The notes: generated by a model not told the origin, from the letters alone. DNA of 18,036 nucleotides from Halobacteriales archaeon QS_5_70_15 (GCA_003022005.1 PXRQ01000038.1:1-18036); one strand, 5' to 3'. Shown: positions 1 to 6,478, counted from the first letter of the stretch. Made by a program: numbers and translations.

Positions 1-144
1 GGGTCCGGGGTCGGGATCGCGATGGGTCCGTTGGGAGCCATCGCCGGCACGGTACCGGGCGCTATCGTGGGCGGCACCGGCGGCGCTCTGTTCGACAAGA
101 ATGTTGTGGAGTGCCCGCACTGCGGCGAGGTCCAGAAGGCCTGA
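1..144 (+). CDS. C-terminal end of a glycine-rich protein with a CPHCG tail (5' truncated by window edge)
   Basis: Frame 1 is open from the first base to a TGA at 142-144, giving 47 visible residues. The first ~30 are Gly/Ala/Val-rich with repeated GxxxG-like spacing (GIAMGPLGAIAG, GAIVGGTGGAL), as in glycine-zipper membrane segments. The last ~15 contain CPHCG, half of a zinc-ribbon or rubredoxin-like knuckle. The partner cysteines, if any, lie upstream of the window. The function is unknown. A small membrane-associated protein with a cytoplasmic metal-binding tail is the simplest reading. The absence of stops is weak evidence at this length, but the composition is protein-like. Confidence 0.5.
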   Translation, partial: GSGVGIAMGPLGAIAGTVPGAIVGGTGGALFDKNVVECPHCGEVQKA

Positions 145-298
145 TCGCGGTGCTTCGACGGATTCCTCGATGGCGTCCGTGAGCCGTTACCGGTGACATA
201 TTGGGCGTCCTACCCGCCCTCGGTTACCATCGCCAAGGGGAGGTCTCTTCGCGGGTCCGTCGGCGGCACGGGATCCGGAAGGGACAGACCCGACGCCG

Positions 299-1381
299 CT
301 ACAGCGGCTCCTCGCCCTCGATGATCCGCATCGCGCGATCGGCCATCGCGGGGACGCCCGCCTCCATCTCGGGGTACATCGGGTCGTCCGCGTTCCCCTC
401 GAGGTGCCGGCGGAAGAACATCTCCCCGAGCCCGGCGAGCTTGTACACCGCCAGCGCGCGGTAGAACCGCTCGTTCTCGAACTCGAACCCCGTCCGGTCC
501 TCGTACCGCTCGACCAGGTCGACCCGCGTGGGGTAGTCCTCGCCGGCCATGAACGTCGCCTTGAGGCTCCGGCTCCCCGCGGGCGGCTCGGGGTCCTTCG
601 GGTCCCACCAGTAGGAGAGCATCCACCCGAGGTCGGTGAACGGGTCGCCGAGCGTGGACATCTCCCAGTCGAAGACGGCGACGATCCCCGGGTCCTCGCC
701 CGGGCCGAACATCACGTTGTCGAGCTTGTAGTCGCCGTGGACCAGCGTCGATGGCGGGTCCTCGGGGAGGTTCGCCTCGAGCCACTCGCGCACCTCGTGG
801 AGCACCGGCACCTCGCGTTCGGCCTCGGTGACCTCGAACGCCCACTCGAGCTGTTCGGACCACCGGCGGACCTGCCGCTCGGTGAACCCGGGCGGGTAGC
901 CGAAGTCCCCCTCCTCCAGCCCGACGGCCTCGTAGTCGACCTCGTGGACCTCGACGAGCGTGTCGACGAGCTCCTCGCCGATGGCCCGCCGCGCCCCGGG
1001 GTTCCGGAACCGCTCGGGCTCCTCGTCCCGGAGCACGCCCCCCTCGACCCGGTCCATGACGTAGAAGTCGCTGCCGATCACCGAGTGGTCGTCGCAGGCG
1101 AGCACCGTCGTCGGTACCCGGACCTCGGTGTCCTGGAGCGCGTCGATGACCCGGAACTCGCGGAGGACGTCGTGGGCCGTCTCGGCCGTCTCGCCCGGTG
1201 GCGGTCGCCGGACCACGAGCTCCCGCTCGCCCCAGGTGACGAACAGCGTCTCGTTGGAGTGGCCCTCCTCGTGCCGCCTGACGTCGTACTCCTCGGCGGG
1301 ACCCAGCTCGGACTCGAGGTACTCCCCGAGCGCGTCCACGTCGACGATCCGCTCGAAGTATTCCTCGCTCCGTTCCGTCAC
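299..1381 (-). CDS. ACAD10/11-type phosphotransferase (aminoglycoside phosphotransferase/choline kinase fold)
   Basis: A 360-residue kinase-fold protein starting at GTG 1381. It carries the catalytic-loop motif HGDYKLDN (residues 215-222) and the metal-binding motif FDWE (Asp238), followed by STLGDPFTDLGW. This pattern is typical of the APH family branch found as the N-terminal domain of mammalian ACAD10/ACAD11 and as a free-standing protein beside acyl-CoA dehydrogenase genes in bacteria and archaea. In the mammalian enzymes this domain phosphorylates 4-hydroxyacyl-CoA so that the dehydrogenase domain can eliminate phosphate. The same substrate here is inference. The GTG start is supported by AGGAGG six bases upstream. 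The divergent neighbour is an ACAD-type gene of the expected partner family, but it is badly deleted. No lesion is visible in this gene. Antibiotic phosphorylation is unlikely from motif style and context. Confidence 0.85.
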   Translation of the reverse strand: MTERSEEYFERIVDVDALGEYLESELGPAEEYDVRRHEEGHSNETLFVTWGERELVVRRPPPGETAETAHDVLREFRVIDALQDTEVRVPTTVLACDDHSVIGSDFYVMDRVEGGVLRDEEPERFRNPGARRAIGEELVDTLVEVHEVDYEAVGLEEGDFGYPPGFTERQVRRWSEQLEWAFEVTEAEREVPVLHEVREWLEANLPEDPPSTLVHGDYKLDNVMFGPGEDPGIVAVFDWEMSTLGDPFTDLGWMLSYWWDPKDPEPPAGSRSLKATFMAGEDYPTRVDLVERYEDRTGFEFENERFYRALAVYKLAGLGEMFFRRHLEGNADDPMYPEMEAGVPAMADRAMRIIEGEEPL

Positions 1382-1387
1382 GGCGAT

Positions 1388-1393
1388 CCTCCT
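1388..1393 (-). promoter_or_regulatory. Shine-Dalgarno sequence of the phosphotransferase gene
   Basis: On the minus strand AGGAGG precedes the GTG start at 1381 with a 6-base spacer, an almost ideal anti-16S match. A CTTACAAT box a few bases further upstream could be the TATA element, implying a short leader. Most other genes here look leaderless, so this one stands out and the ribosome site decides the start. Confidence 0.65.
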
Positions 1394-1474
1394 AACATTG
1401 TAAGGGTGGGTATCTCGTGAGCACGGGAATAGTTACGGATATGCTCCCGCGGTGGGGAGAGTCGTCCTCGGGTA

Positions 1475-1483
1475 CTTTACATT
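1475..1483 (+). promoter_or_regulatory. TATA-like box of the ACAD remnant
   Basis: CTTTACATT lies about 28 bases upstream of the GTG at 1506, the spacing expected for a leaderless haloarchaeal transcript. It supports 1506 rather than the ATG at 1452, which lies upstream of the box, and suggests the decayed gene kept its promoter. Confidence 0.5.
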
Positions 1484-1505
1484 GGTGTGTGGATACGGCC
1501 GGGAC

Positions 1506-1901
1506 GTGGAGTACCACGACTCCGCGACGGCGGTGGAACTCGCCGGGCGGGCCCGCCAGTTCACGGACGAGGTCGTGATCCCGACCGGGCGGGAGTATCC
1601 CGGCCCCGAGCCGGTCCCCCGGTCGACCGTCGACGACCTCCGGGAGGAGGCCCGCACCCCCGTCTCGGTGTGCGAGGTGTTCGCCGCGAACACCACCCGG
1701 AAGGCCATCGACCTCGCGATCCGGTGTACCGGCGGGTCGGGTCTCTCCGAGTACCTCCCGCTGTCGGACGTCTGCAAGTCCGTCCGCGCGTTCCGCGTCG
1801 TCGACGGGGCCGACGAGGTCCAGAAGCGCGTCCTCGCCGGGGACGCCTCCGACGAGGCGAACCTGAACCCCGAGGAGTTAGAGAGCATCCCGACGTACTG
1901 A
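1506..1901 (+). pseudogene. Acyl-CoA dehydrogenase (ACAD10/11 type) with a large in-frame internal deletion
   Basis: The 131-residue reading frame joins two recognisable ends of an acyl-CoA dehydrogenase of normally about 400 residues. Residues 1-~45 match the N-terminal helix region (RQFTDEVVIPTGREY, then DDLREEAR). From ~50 onward they match the C-terminal helices (EVFAANTTRKAIDLAI, GGSGLSEYLPLSD, RAFRVVDGADEVQKRV), ending with the PEELE-type tail. The FAD/acyl-binding beta domain and most catalytic helices, roughly 250 residues, are absent. The join falls at E-E-A-R; related ACADs can have a similar stretch in both flanks, so deletion between short repeats is plausible. The frame stays open, so a short protein may still be made, but it cannot be a working dehydrogenase. 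The start is GTG 1506. Its neighbour, the divergent ACAD10/11-type kinase, is the usual functional partner. The family call is strong; the deletion size is estimated from memory of the family. Confidence 0.8.
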
Positions 1902-1999
1902 CGGGGAACAGCGAACGGTCTCGGTCGTTCGAGCGTAACCGATTCTACTACGTTTGAGACCGGCGTGCGAGACGCAGAGGCCGAATTCAGCAGCCTTCG

Positions 2000-2089
2000 T
2001 CACTCCCCGTAGACCGGCGAACCGATAGCCCCGATCTGGTCGAGCACGCTGGCGAACTCCCACTGACCGAACCACTCGACGATACGTCC
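2000..2089 (-). pseudogene. Possible 3' remnant of a SnoaL-like (ester cyclase/NTF2-fold) gene
   Basis: In the gap between the ACAD remnant and the hydrolase, one minus-strand frame reads GRIVEWFGQWEF, then ASVLDQIGAIGSP, and stops at 2000-2002. This resembles the C-terminal strand and helix of SnoaL-like proteins, which commonly end with a G(K/R)IVE..W..D.LGLLQQLG(V/A)IP pattern. No start, promoter or upstream part of such a gene is visible; the frame runs back into the end of the hydrolase gene. It is therefore at most a relic. A chance resemblance over 29 residues cannot be excluded. Confidence 0.35.
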
Positions 2090-2120
2090 GGTCAGTATAA
2101 CCTTCCGGTAGCGCCCAGGA

Positions 2121-2840
2121 CTACTCCCGCCCGGCTGCCGTCTCCAGCGCGTCGGCCGTCGCCTCGGGCATCGAGAGGAACGGGGAGTGCGAGGCCTCGA
2201 GCGTCAGTTCGCGGTCGGCGCCGTGCTCCTCGAGCATCGCCTCCTGCTGCTGGCGGGTGATGGCGCGGTCCTCCGTGCAGCCGACGTAGGCCCGGCGGAC
2301 GCTGCCGAACCGCTCCTCCGTGGCCTCGACGGGCGTCGAGATGGGGTCGAGCGGCTCCGGGCGGACGAGCGACCGCGCGAGCGCGCGGTCCTCGGGCCCA
2401 CAGTCCGCGTAGAACGCCTCGTCGAGCCACTCGTCGGGAACCCACCCGACCCCGCGCTCCTCGTCGGTCTCGAAGTGCCGTGTGACCAGGGAGGCCTCGT
2501 TGCGCTGGTCGAGCATCGACTCGCCGTCGCCCGGCAGGTAGGCGGTGAGGTAGACCAGCGTATCGATCCTCGAAGGTACCCGCTCGGCCGCGGCGGTGAT
2601 GGGCATCCCGGCCATGCTGTGACCGACGAGGGTCGGCGGGTCGTCCGGCTCCTCGAGCGCCTCGCAGACCCGGTCGACGTACCCCTCCAGGGTCGCCTCC
2701 CCGTAGGACGTCCCGTCGATGCCGTGCGCCGGCAGGTCGAACGTCACCACCTCGTGGTCGCGGGCCTCGAGTTCGGGGCGGAGCCTGTACCAGCACCACG
2801 CGCCGTGGTAGGCGCCGTGGACGAGAACGAACGTGCTCAT
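2121..2840 (-). CDS. Alpha/beta hydrolase, methylesterase/hydroxynitrile lyase-like
   Basis: A 239-residue single-domain alpha/beta hydrolase. The oxyanion region is VLVHGAYHGAWCW (residues 6-18). The nucleophile elbow is GHSMAG with Ser75, the acid is probably Asp191 (GCTEDRAI) and the base is His218 (EASHSPFL), giving a complete Ser-Asp-His triad. Length and motif style match the plant MES/HNL-like and EstC-type group (pfam Abhydrolase_6), which hydrolyse small esters. The natural substrate cannot be read from sequence. The start at 2840 is preferred over an upstream GTG (2876) because beta-strand 1 begins immediately after it and GGGAGGG lies eight bases upstream. It is transcribed divergently from the GNAT gene across a 173-base intergenic region. 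Confidence 0.82.
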   Translation of the reverse strand: MSTFVLVHGAYHGAWCWYRLRPELEARDHEVVTFDLPAHGIDGTSYGEATLEGYVDRVCEALEEPDDPPTLVGHSMAGMPITAAAERVPSRIDTLVYLTAYLPGDGESMLDQRNEASLVTRHFETDEERGVGWVPDEWLDEAFYADCGPEDRALARSLVRPEPLDPISTPVEATEERFGSVRRAYVGCTEDRAITRQQQEAMLEEHGADRELTLEASHSPFLSMPEATADALETAAGRE

Positions 2841-2848
2841 CGGTCGCA

Positions 2849-2855
2849 CCCTCCC
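2849..2855 (-). promoter_or_regulatory. Shine-Dalgarno sequence that fixes the hydrolase start
   Basis: Minus-strand GGGAGGG ends eight bases before ATG 2840. It lies inside the frame that would be translated from the alternative GTG at 2876 and so argues for the shorter protein. Confidence 0.5.
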
Positions 2856-3013
2856 GCGGTCCGCTCGCGTGGACACATGGGTTCCACCCGCGCGCCGGCG
2901 GTGATAAGTGTTCGCGGGGTGGGGTCGCGCCGAGCGGCCTGCTCCGGACGGTGGGGTCAGGACGTGGCCCCGAGTCCGCCGGAGCTTTGGGGGCCCCTTC
3001 CGGGATCGGAGGC

Positions 3014-3493
3014 ATGGACACCCGCGTGCGACCTCTCCGCGAGGAGGAGGTCGAGCGGCTGGTCGAGGAGCTCTGGTTGCCGTTCGCCCGGGAGATGGCC
3101 GACCTCGACGACTACAACGAGCTCGTCGACGGGGGACTCGCCCGCGAACACGGCGTGAGCTACCGGTACGAACAGCTGGAGGACGAGGACAGCCGCCTCT
3201 GGATCGCCGAGCGCGAGGGCGCGTGGATCGGCTACGTCCGCGCGTCCGTCTCCGCGGCTCCGCCCGTGTTCGCCCGCGGGCCGACGCTGGCGGTCGGGGA
3301 GCTCTACGTCGTTCCCGAGGCCCGCGGCGAGGGCGTAGCCGGCGAGCTGCTGGACCGGGCCACCGGGTGGGGGGAGACGCGGGACTGCGAACGGGTCGGG
3401 CTCTCGGTCAACGCCGAGAACGATCGCGCGCGGTCGTTCTACGACCGTCGGGGGTTCGAGGTCCGCCGGCTGAAGCTGGATCGGCCGCTGTGA
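3014..3493 (+). CDS. GNAT family N-acetyltransferase
   Basis: A 159-residue GNAT-fold protein. Strand beta4 and the acetyl-CoA pyrophosphate loop are seen as ELYVVPEARGEGVAGELL (residues 96-113), a clear (R/Q)xxGxG/A motif. This is followed by LSVNAENDRARSFYDRRGFE (130-149), the motif B region with the usual N-x-x-A-x-x-F/Y-Y-x-x-x-G-F. The substrate is unknown; many proteins of this form acetylate amino groups of small molecules or of proteins. ATG 3014 is chosen because the sequence before it is low-complexity and the fold starts at once (DTRVRPLREEE). The next gene is a sirtuin on the same strand 61 bases downstream with its own promoter. An acetylase/deacetylase pairing is suggestive but unproven. 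Confidence 0.85.
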   Translation: MDTRVRPLREEEVERLVEELWLPFAREMADLDDYNELVDGGLAREHGVSYRYEQLEDEDSRLWIAEREGAWIGYVRASVSAAPPVFARGPTLAVGELYVVPEARGEGVAGELLDRATGWGETRDCERVGLSVNAENDRARSFYDRRGFEVRRLKLDRPL

Positions 3494-3523
3494 CGGCGTC
3501 CACGGGCTGGCCGGGGCCGCGGG

Positions 3524-3530
3524 GTTTTTG
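3524..3530 (+). promoter_or_regulatory. TATA-like box of the sirtuin gene
   Basis: GTTTTTG in a GC-rich surround, centred about 28 bases before ATG 3555. This spacing predicts a leaderless mRNA and supports the start at 3555 rather than ATG 3528. Confidence 0.55.
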
Positions 3531-3554
3531 CGCCACGGCGTGCTCTGCGTTCAC

Positions 3555-4319
3555 ATGGACGAGACCGAACTCCGCTTCGCCGCGAGGGCGATCCGCGACG
3601 CGGACTCGGTCGTCGCGATGACCGGCGCCGGCGTATCGACCCCCTCGGGGATCCCCGACTTCCGGAGCGAGGGCGGCATCTGGGACCGCTACGACCCGAT
3701 GGAGTTCCACATCTCGCGGTTCCGGTCGGACCCGGAGGGGTTCTGGCGGGACCGGGTCGAACTGGTCGAGGCCATCTACGGCGACGACGTCGAGCCGAAC
3801 CCGGCTCACGAGGTGCTCGCAGACCTGGAGCGGGAGGACCACCTCGGCGCGGTCATCACGCAGAACGTCGACGGGCTCCACCAGGCGGCCGGGAGCGACG
3901 AAGTGGTCGAGATACACGGCAACGGCGGGCGCGTCGTCTGCACCGACTGCCGGACCCGCTACGACGGCGACCCCCACTTCGATTCGGTCCGGAACGGCGG
4001 GCCGGTCCCGCCGACGTGTCCGGACTGCGGGGGGACGCTCAAGCCCGACACGGTGCTGTTCGGCGAACAGCTCCCCGAGTACGCGCTCTACCGCTCGCAG
4101 GCGCTCGCGGAGGGGGCCGACGCGTTCCTCGTCGTCGGGTCCTCGCTCACGGTCGAGCCCGCGGCGTCGTTCCCGCGGACGGCCGCCGAGAAGGGCGCGA
4201 CGCTCGTCGTCGTGAACCTCGGATCGACGACCGTCTCGGACCGCGCCGAGTACGACTTCCGGGCCGACGTCGTCGACGCGCTCCCCCGGCTCCGCGACGA
4301 AGTCCTGAACGGTGACTGA
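3555..4319 (+). CDS. sir2: Sir2 family NAD-dependent protein deacylase (sirtuin)
   Basis: A 254-residue cytosolic sirtuin, complete for the family core. It has the NAD-binding GAGVSTPSGIPDFRS (residues 24-38), TQNVDGLH (102-109), the catalytic His121 in VEIHGN, a four-cysteine zinc site (C129-x2-C132 and C155-x2-C158), FGEQLPE (169-175), VVGSSLTVEP (193-202) and VVVNLG (218-223). The enzyme uses NAD+ to remove acetyl or other acyl groups from lysine, releasing nicotinamide and O-acyl-ADP-ribose. The adjacent GNAT gene and the acyl-CoA metabolism genes give a plausible context for control of protein acylation, which is inference. The start is set by the TATA-like box 26-30 bases upstream. No lesion is seen. 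Confidence 0.93.
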   Translation: MDETELRFAARAIRDADSVVAMTGAGVSTPSGIPDFRSEGGIWDRYDPMEFHISRFRSDPEGFWRDRVELVEAIYGDDVEPNPAHEVLADLEREDHLGAVITQNVDGLHQAAGSDEVVEIHGNGGRVVCTDCRTRYDGDPHFDSVRNGGPVPPTCPDCGGTLKPDTVLFGEQLPEYALYRSQALAEGADAFLVVGSSLTVEPAASFPRTAAEKGATLVVVNLGSTTVSDRAEYDFRADVVDALPRLRDEVLNGD

Positions 4320-4365
4320 TCCACGAACGGGGCGGACCCGTGGTGGGTGAAGGCCTCGGCGCTAC

Positions 4366-4372
4366 GTTTTTG
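4366..4372 (+). promoter_or_regulatory. TATA-like box of the cupin gene
   Basis: GTTTTTG about 30 bases upstream of ATG 4400, nearly identical to the box ahead of the sirtuin. It supports independent, leaderless transcription of the cupin and the start at 4400 rather than GTG 4340. Confidence 0.5.
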
Positions 4373-4399
4373 CCCGGGGCCCGTGAGCCAACGATCGGC

Positions 4400-4798
4400 A
4401 TGGCAGACTACGAAGTAGTCCACGTGGAGGACGTACCGACGACCGACCTCTCGGAGGTCGAGGAGATCCCGCCGGACCTGGACATCCGGCCCGTCGGCGA
4501 CCACCTCGGGACCGACGAGATGCGCGTTACCGTCTGGTACTTCGACCCCGGCGAGGAGATCCAGTACCACGCCCACAGCGAGCAGGAGGAGCTCTACTAC
4601 GTGCTCGATGGGGAGTTCTCGCTGAAGCTCGGGCGGTCGGGCGAGGAGGAGTACGTCGAGGCCGGTCCGGGGACGTTCTGGGTCGCCAAACCCGAGGTCG
4701 GCCACGGACACCGGAACGTCGGCGACGAGCGCGGGGTCGTCCTCGCGTTCGGCGCGCCGCCGGTCGAGGACCCGGGTCTCGACCCCCACTCGCTCTGA
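4400..4798 (+). CDS. Single-domain cupin protein
   Basis: A 132-residue small cupin. Motif 1 is visible as HAHSEQEELYYVLDG, with metal ligands His57, His59 and a Glu at 63/64. Motif 2 is PEVGHGHRN, with a His at 102/104 and Asn106. The ligand set is complete, so a mononuclear metal (Fe, Mn, Ni or Zn) is likely bound. Proteins of this size may be isomerases, dioxygenases or sugar/signal-binding sensors, and nothing in the sequence decides between them. The gene follows the sirtuin with an 80-base gap and its own promoter, and converges with the glutaredoxin-like gene (40-base gap). Confidence 0.8.
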   Translation: MADYEVVHVEDVPTTDLSEVEEIPPDLDIRPVGDHLGTDEMRVTVWYFDPGEEIQYHAHSEQEELYYVLDGEFSLKLGRSGEEEYVEAGPGTFWVAKPEVGHGHRNVGDERGVVLAFGAPPVEDPGLDPHSL

Positions 4799-4838
4799 GC
4801 CCCTTCCGGTCGCTCCCGGTCCGCCCGGCCGCGTCGAC

Positions 4839-5123
4839 TCAGATCGTGACCTGGTACTCGCCGGGGGGCACCCGCTCGTCCTCGTCGCCGTAGCTGTTCC
4901 GCAGGAACTCGACGATACGCGAGGACTCGGCCATCGTCAGGCCGTACTCGTCGTCGACGAGCACGGGCACCGCGCGCTGGCCCGAGACGCGCTTGACCTC
5001 GTTGCGCTTCGAGTGGAGCCCCTCGACCCAGACGCTCTCGAAGTCGAGGTCCAGCCGATCCAGTTCGTCGACCACGGCCTCGCACCACGGACAGCCCTCG
5101 AGTCGGTAGAGCGTTCGGCTCAT
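4839..5123 (-). CDS. Glutaredoxin-like / GST N-terminal-like thioredoxin-fold protein
   Basis: A 94-residue protein with a dithiol active site CPWC (Cys11, Cys14) after the first strand. It has the cis-proline turn AVPVLVD (51-57) and the helix start MAESSRIVEFLR (64-75), which is typical of GST N-terminal and glutaredoxin domains. Haloarchaea generally use gamma-glutamylcysteine in place of glutathione, so the physiological thiol partner is probably that or a protein thiol; this is general knowledge and inference. No second GST domain follows, so the protein is a stand-alone thiol-disulfide oxidoreductase. It is preceded by a TTTAAG box at a leaderless distance. Confidence 0.82.
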   Translation of the reverse strand: MSRTLYRLEGCPWCEAVVDELDRLDLDFESVWVEGLHSKRNEVKRVSGQRAVPVLVDDEYGLTMAESSRIVEFLRNSYGDEDERVPPGEYQVTI

Positions 5124-5147
5124 GGTAGGGCGAACGAGCCCCGGGGG

Positions 5148-5154
5148 CTTAAAT
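5148..5154 (-). promoter_or_regulatory. TATA-like box of the glutaredoxin-like gene
   Basis: ATTTAAG on the minus strand, 25-31 bases upstream of ATG 5123, flanked by GC-rich sequence. It is a good match to the haloarchaeal TATA element and implies a leaderless transcript. Confidence 0.55.
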
Positions 5155-5600
5155 CCCGAGCCGACGCCCCTTCCGGTCGCCGTACTTCGACGGCTGTCCG
5201 ATCGAACCGTCGGGTGGAGCTGAGGGGACCGTGCACGGCGTCGTTCCCGTCGTTTTAGAGGCGCGGAGGGTCGCTCGTCATCACGAAACGGTTTCGCCGT
5301 CTCGAACGACCGCGACGATTCGAGGCCGGCTTGCCGGCGGGGCCTTTCGATATTTACCGATACTGCTGTACGGAGAGAACAGTTCGAGGGCCCTCGCTAT
5401 CTGGACTCGGGGTTAGCCGAGACGGCAAAGCCGTCTCGGACCGTGCGAACGGGTCTCTGGCCCGCGAGTAGACCTCGCCGCGCGCCTCACTCCGTTGCGG
5501 TGGTTGCGTCGGCCACCGTCGTCCGGATAGCGGCCCCTTTCGGTCCCACCCGACGCCCCGGCGCCGGAACGCAGCCGAGCGGAACCCCGATTACCCGTCC
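5155..5600. other. Non-coding stretch with several inverted repeats and locally lower GC
   Basis: No convincing gene is seen in about 450 bases. The longest small frame (5231-5416, +) has no family features and no placed promoter. The centre (about 5230-5420) is visibly richer in A/T than the flanks and contains three notable symmetries: CGAAAC-G-GTTTCG (5284-5296), the perfect 12-base palindrome CGAGGGCCCTCG (5385-5396) and a 10-bp hairpin at 5417-5439. Such an assembly could be the relic of a mobile element end or MITE, a transcription terminator/regulatory RNA region, or an operator cluster. No transposase remnant was recognised. Confidence 0.4.
5417..5439. repeat. Perfect 10-bp hairpin with AAA loop
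   Basis: CCGAGACGGC (5417-5426), loop AAA, GCCGTCTCGG (5430-5439). All ten pairs match. No T-run follows, so it is not a classic intrinsic terminator. Part of the arm (CCGTCTCG) also occurs at 5297-5304 beside the GAAACGGTTTC symmetry, which suggests a repeat family rather than a chance palindrome. Confidence 0.6.
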
Positions 5601-5602
5601 CA

Positions 5603-5609
5603 CTTTTAC
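5603..5609 (+). promoter_or_regulatory. TATA-like box of the redoxin gene
   Basis: CTTTTAC centred about 27 bases upstream of ATG 5633; leaderless spacing. A GGGAGG at 5614-5619 is too far from the ATG to act as a ribosome site. Confidence 0.5.
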
Positions 5610-5632
5610 CCCCGGGAGGTGTCCGTCGCCAC

Positions 5633-6112
5633 ATGCCACCCGAGGTGGGCGATACGGTCCCCGAGTTCGAGGCGCTCCGGTGTGACGGCGAGACGTTCAG
5701 ACCCCGGACGCTCTCCGGGTCGCTCGGCGAGGACGGCGGCGTGCTGGTGTTCTTCGGGTTCGTCTTCAGCGCCATCGCGGAGAACTGGTGGGGGCGCTAC
5801 GAGCGTTACGGCTGGGCCGACCTCGACGTGCCGGTCTACGGGATCGGCCGGGACGGCCCGTACAGCATGAACGCGTTCGTCCGGGAGATCGACTCGCCGT
5901 TCTCCATGTTCGCCGACGTCGACGGCGAGGTCGCCGAGGCGTTCGACCTCCTCGTCCAGCGCGAGGGGATGGCCGGGACCCACACGAGCAAGCGCGCCGT
6001 CTACGTCCTCGACGGGGACGGCGTCGTCCACGACCGATGGGTCACGGACGACTACATCCGTCCCGTCCCGACGCGGGAACTCGAGGGGAGCACCCGCGAA
6101 CTCTCGGAGTAG
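5633..6112 (+). CDS. Peroxiredoxin-like (AhpC/TSA, redoxin) protein lacking the peroxidatic cysteine
   Basis: A 159-residue thioredoxin-fold protein. The N-terminus has the family signature VGDTVPEFEA (5-14). The first core strand and helix are VLVFFGFVFSAIAENWW (37-53), where AhpC/TSA proteins have F(Y/F)P.xFT..C. Here the peroxidatic position is Ala49 and the preceding Thr is Ser46. The only cysteine is Cys17, in a loop before the core. Later core features are kept: SPFSMFADVDGEVAEAFDL (88-106) and the Arg-containing strand KRAVYVLDGDGVVHDRW (120-136). It therefore cannot be a conventional peroxidase or disulfide reductase. The orderly sequence suggests a maintained function rather than decay. 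It converges with a small hypothetical gene 78 bases away. Confidence 0.75.
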   Translation: MPPEVGDTVPEFEALRCDGETFRPRTLSGSLGEDGGVLVFFGFVFSAIAENWWGRYERYGWADLDVPVYGIGRDGPYSMNAFVREIDSPFSMFADVDGEVAEAFDLLVQREGMAGTHTSKRAVYVLDGDGVVHDRWVTDDYIRPVPTRELEGSTRELSE

Positions 6113-6190
6113 CCACCGTCGGTCCCCCGACCGGACCGGCCCAGCCGGCTTCGTCTCCCGTGGAGCGTCGAACGGGGATATATGATACCG

Positions 6191-6478
6191 CTATCGTTCT
6201 TCCATATCGATTCGAGAACGTTCGATTCGGTCGTACAGCGGTCGCGTCAGCCGCTGGACCCGGTGTTCGCGCTCCTCGTTCGCGTAGCGGTCCACGGCGG
6301 GTGCCCGCTTCCGGTACCGGTAGACCTCGATGCGCTGCCGGTCGCCCTCGAACCCGCGACTCGTCGCCGGGAGGAACGTCACCACGTCGACGACGGCGTG
6401 TTGCGTCCAGTCGGTCGCCTCGCAGGCCTCCCTGACCGGCGGGGAGAGCGGGGGACGGGCGGGTTCCAGCGCGTCCAT
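6191..6478 (-). CDS. Small hypothetical protein (95 aa)
   Basis: I do not recognise the family. The 95-residue product is charged, with no membrane segment, signal peptide or cysteine motif except a single Cys at 19. A central predicted strand (HAVVDVVTFLPA) is followed by a basic helix-rich C-terminus (RIEVYRYRKRAPAVDRYANEEREHRV). ATG 6478 is preferred because GTTATTC lies about 30 bases upstream inside a GGAG..CTCC context; a longer GTG start at 6553 is possible. The acidic/basic alternation and codon bias look like a real haloarchaeal gene. It lies just downstream of, and on the same strand as, the broken ACAD. Confidence 0.55.
   Translation of the reverse strand: MDALEPARPPLSPPVREACEATDWTQHAVVDVVTFLPATSRGFEGDRQRIEVYRYRKRAPAVDRYANEEREHRVQRLTRPLYDRIERSRIDMEER

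Noticed and set aside
2841..2876. Longer hydrolase N-terminus from GTG 2876
   Set aside because: It adds 12 Arg-rich residues ahead of the first strand and would place the good GGGAGGG ribosome site inside the coding region.
5231..5416. 61-aa plus-strand frame in the inverted-repeat island
   Set aside because: GTG start without ribosome site or correctly placed TATA box, no recognisable family, and it crosses two inverted repeats.
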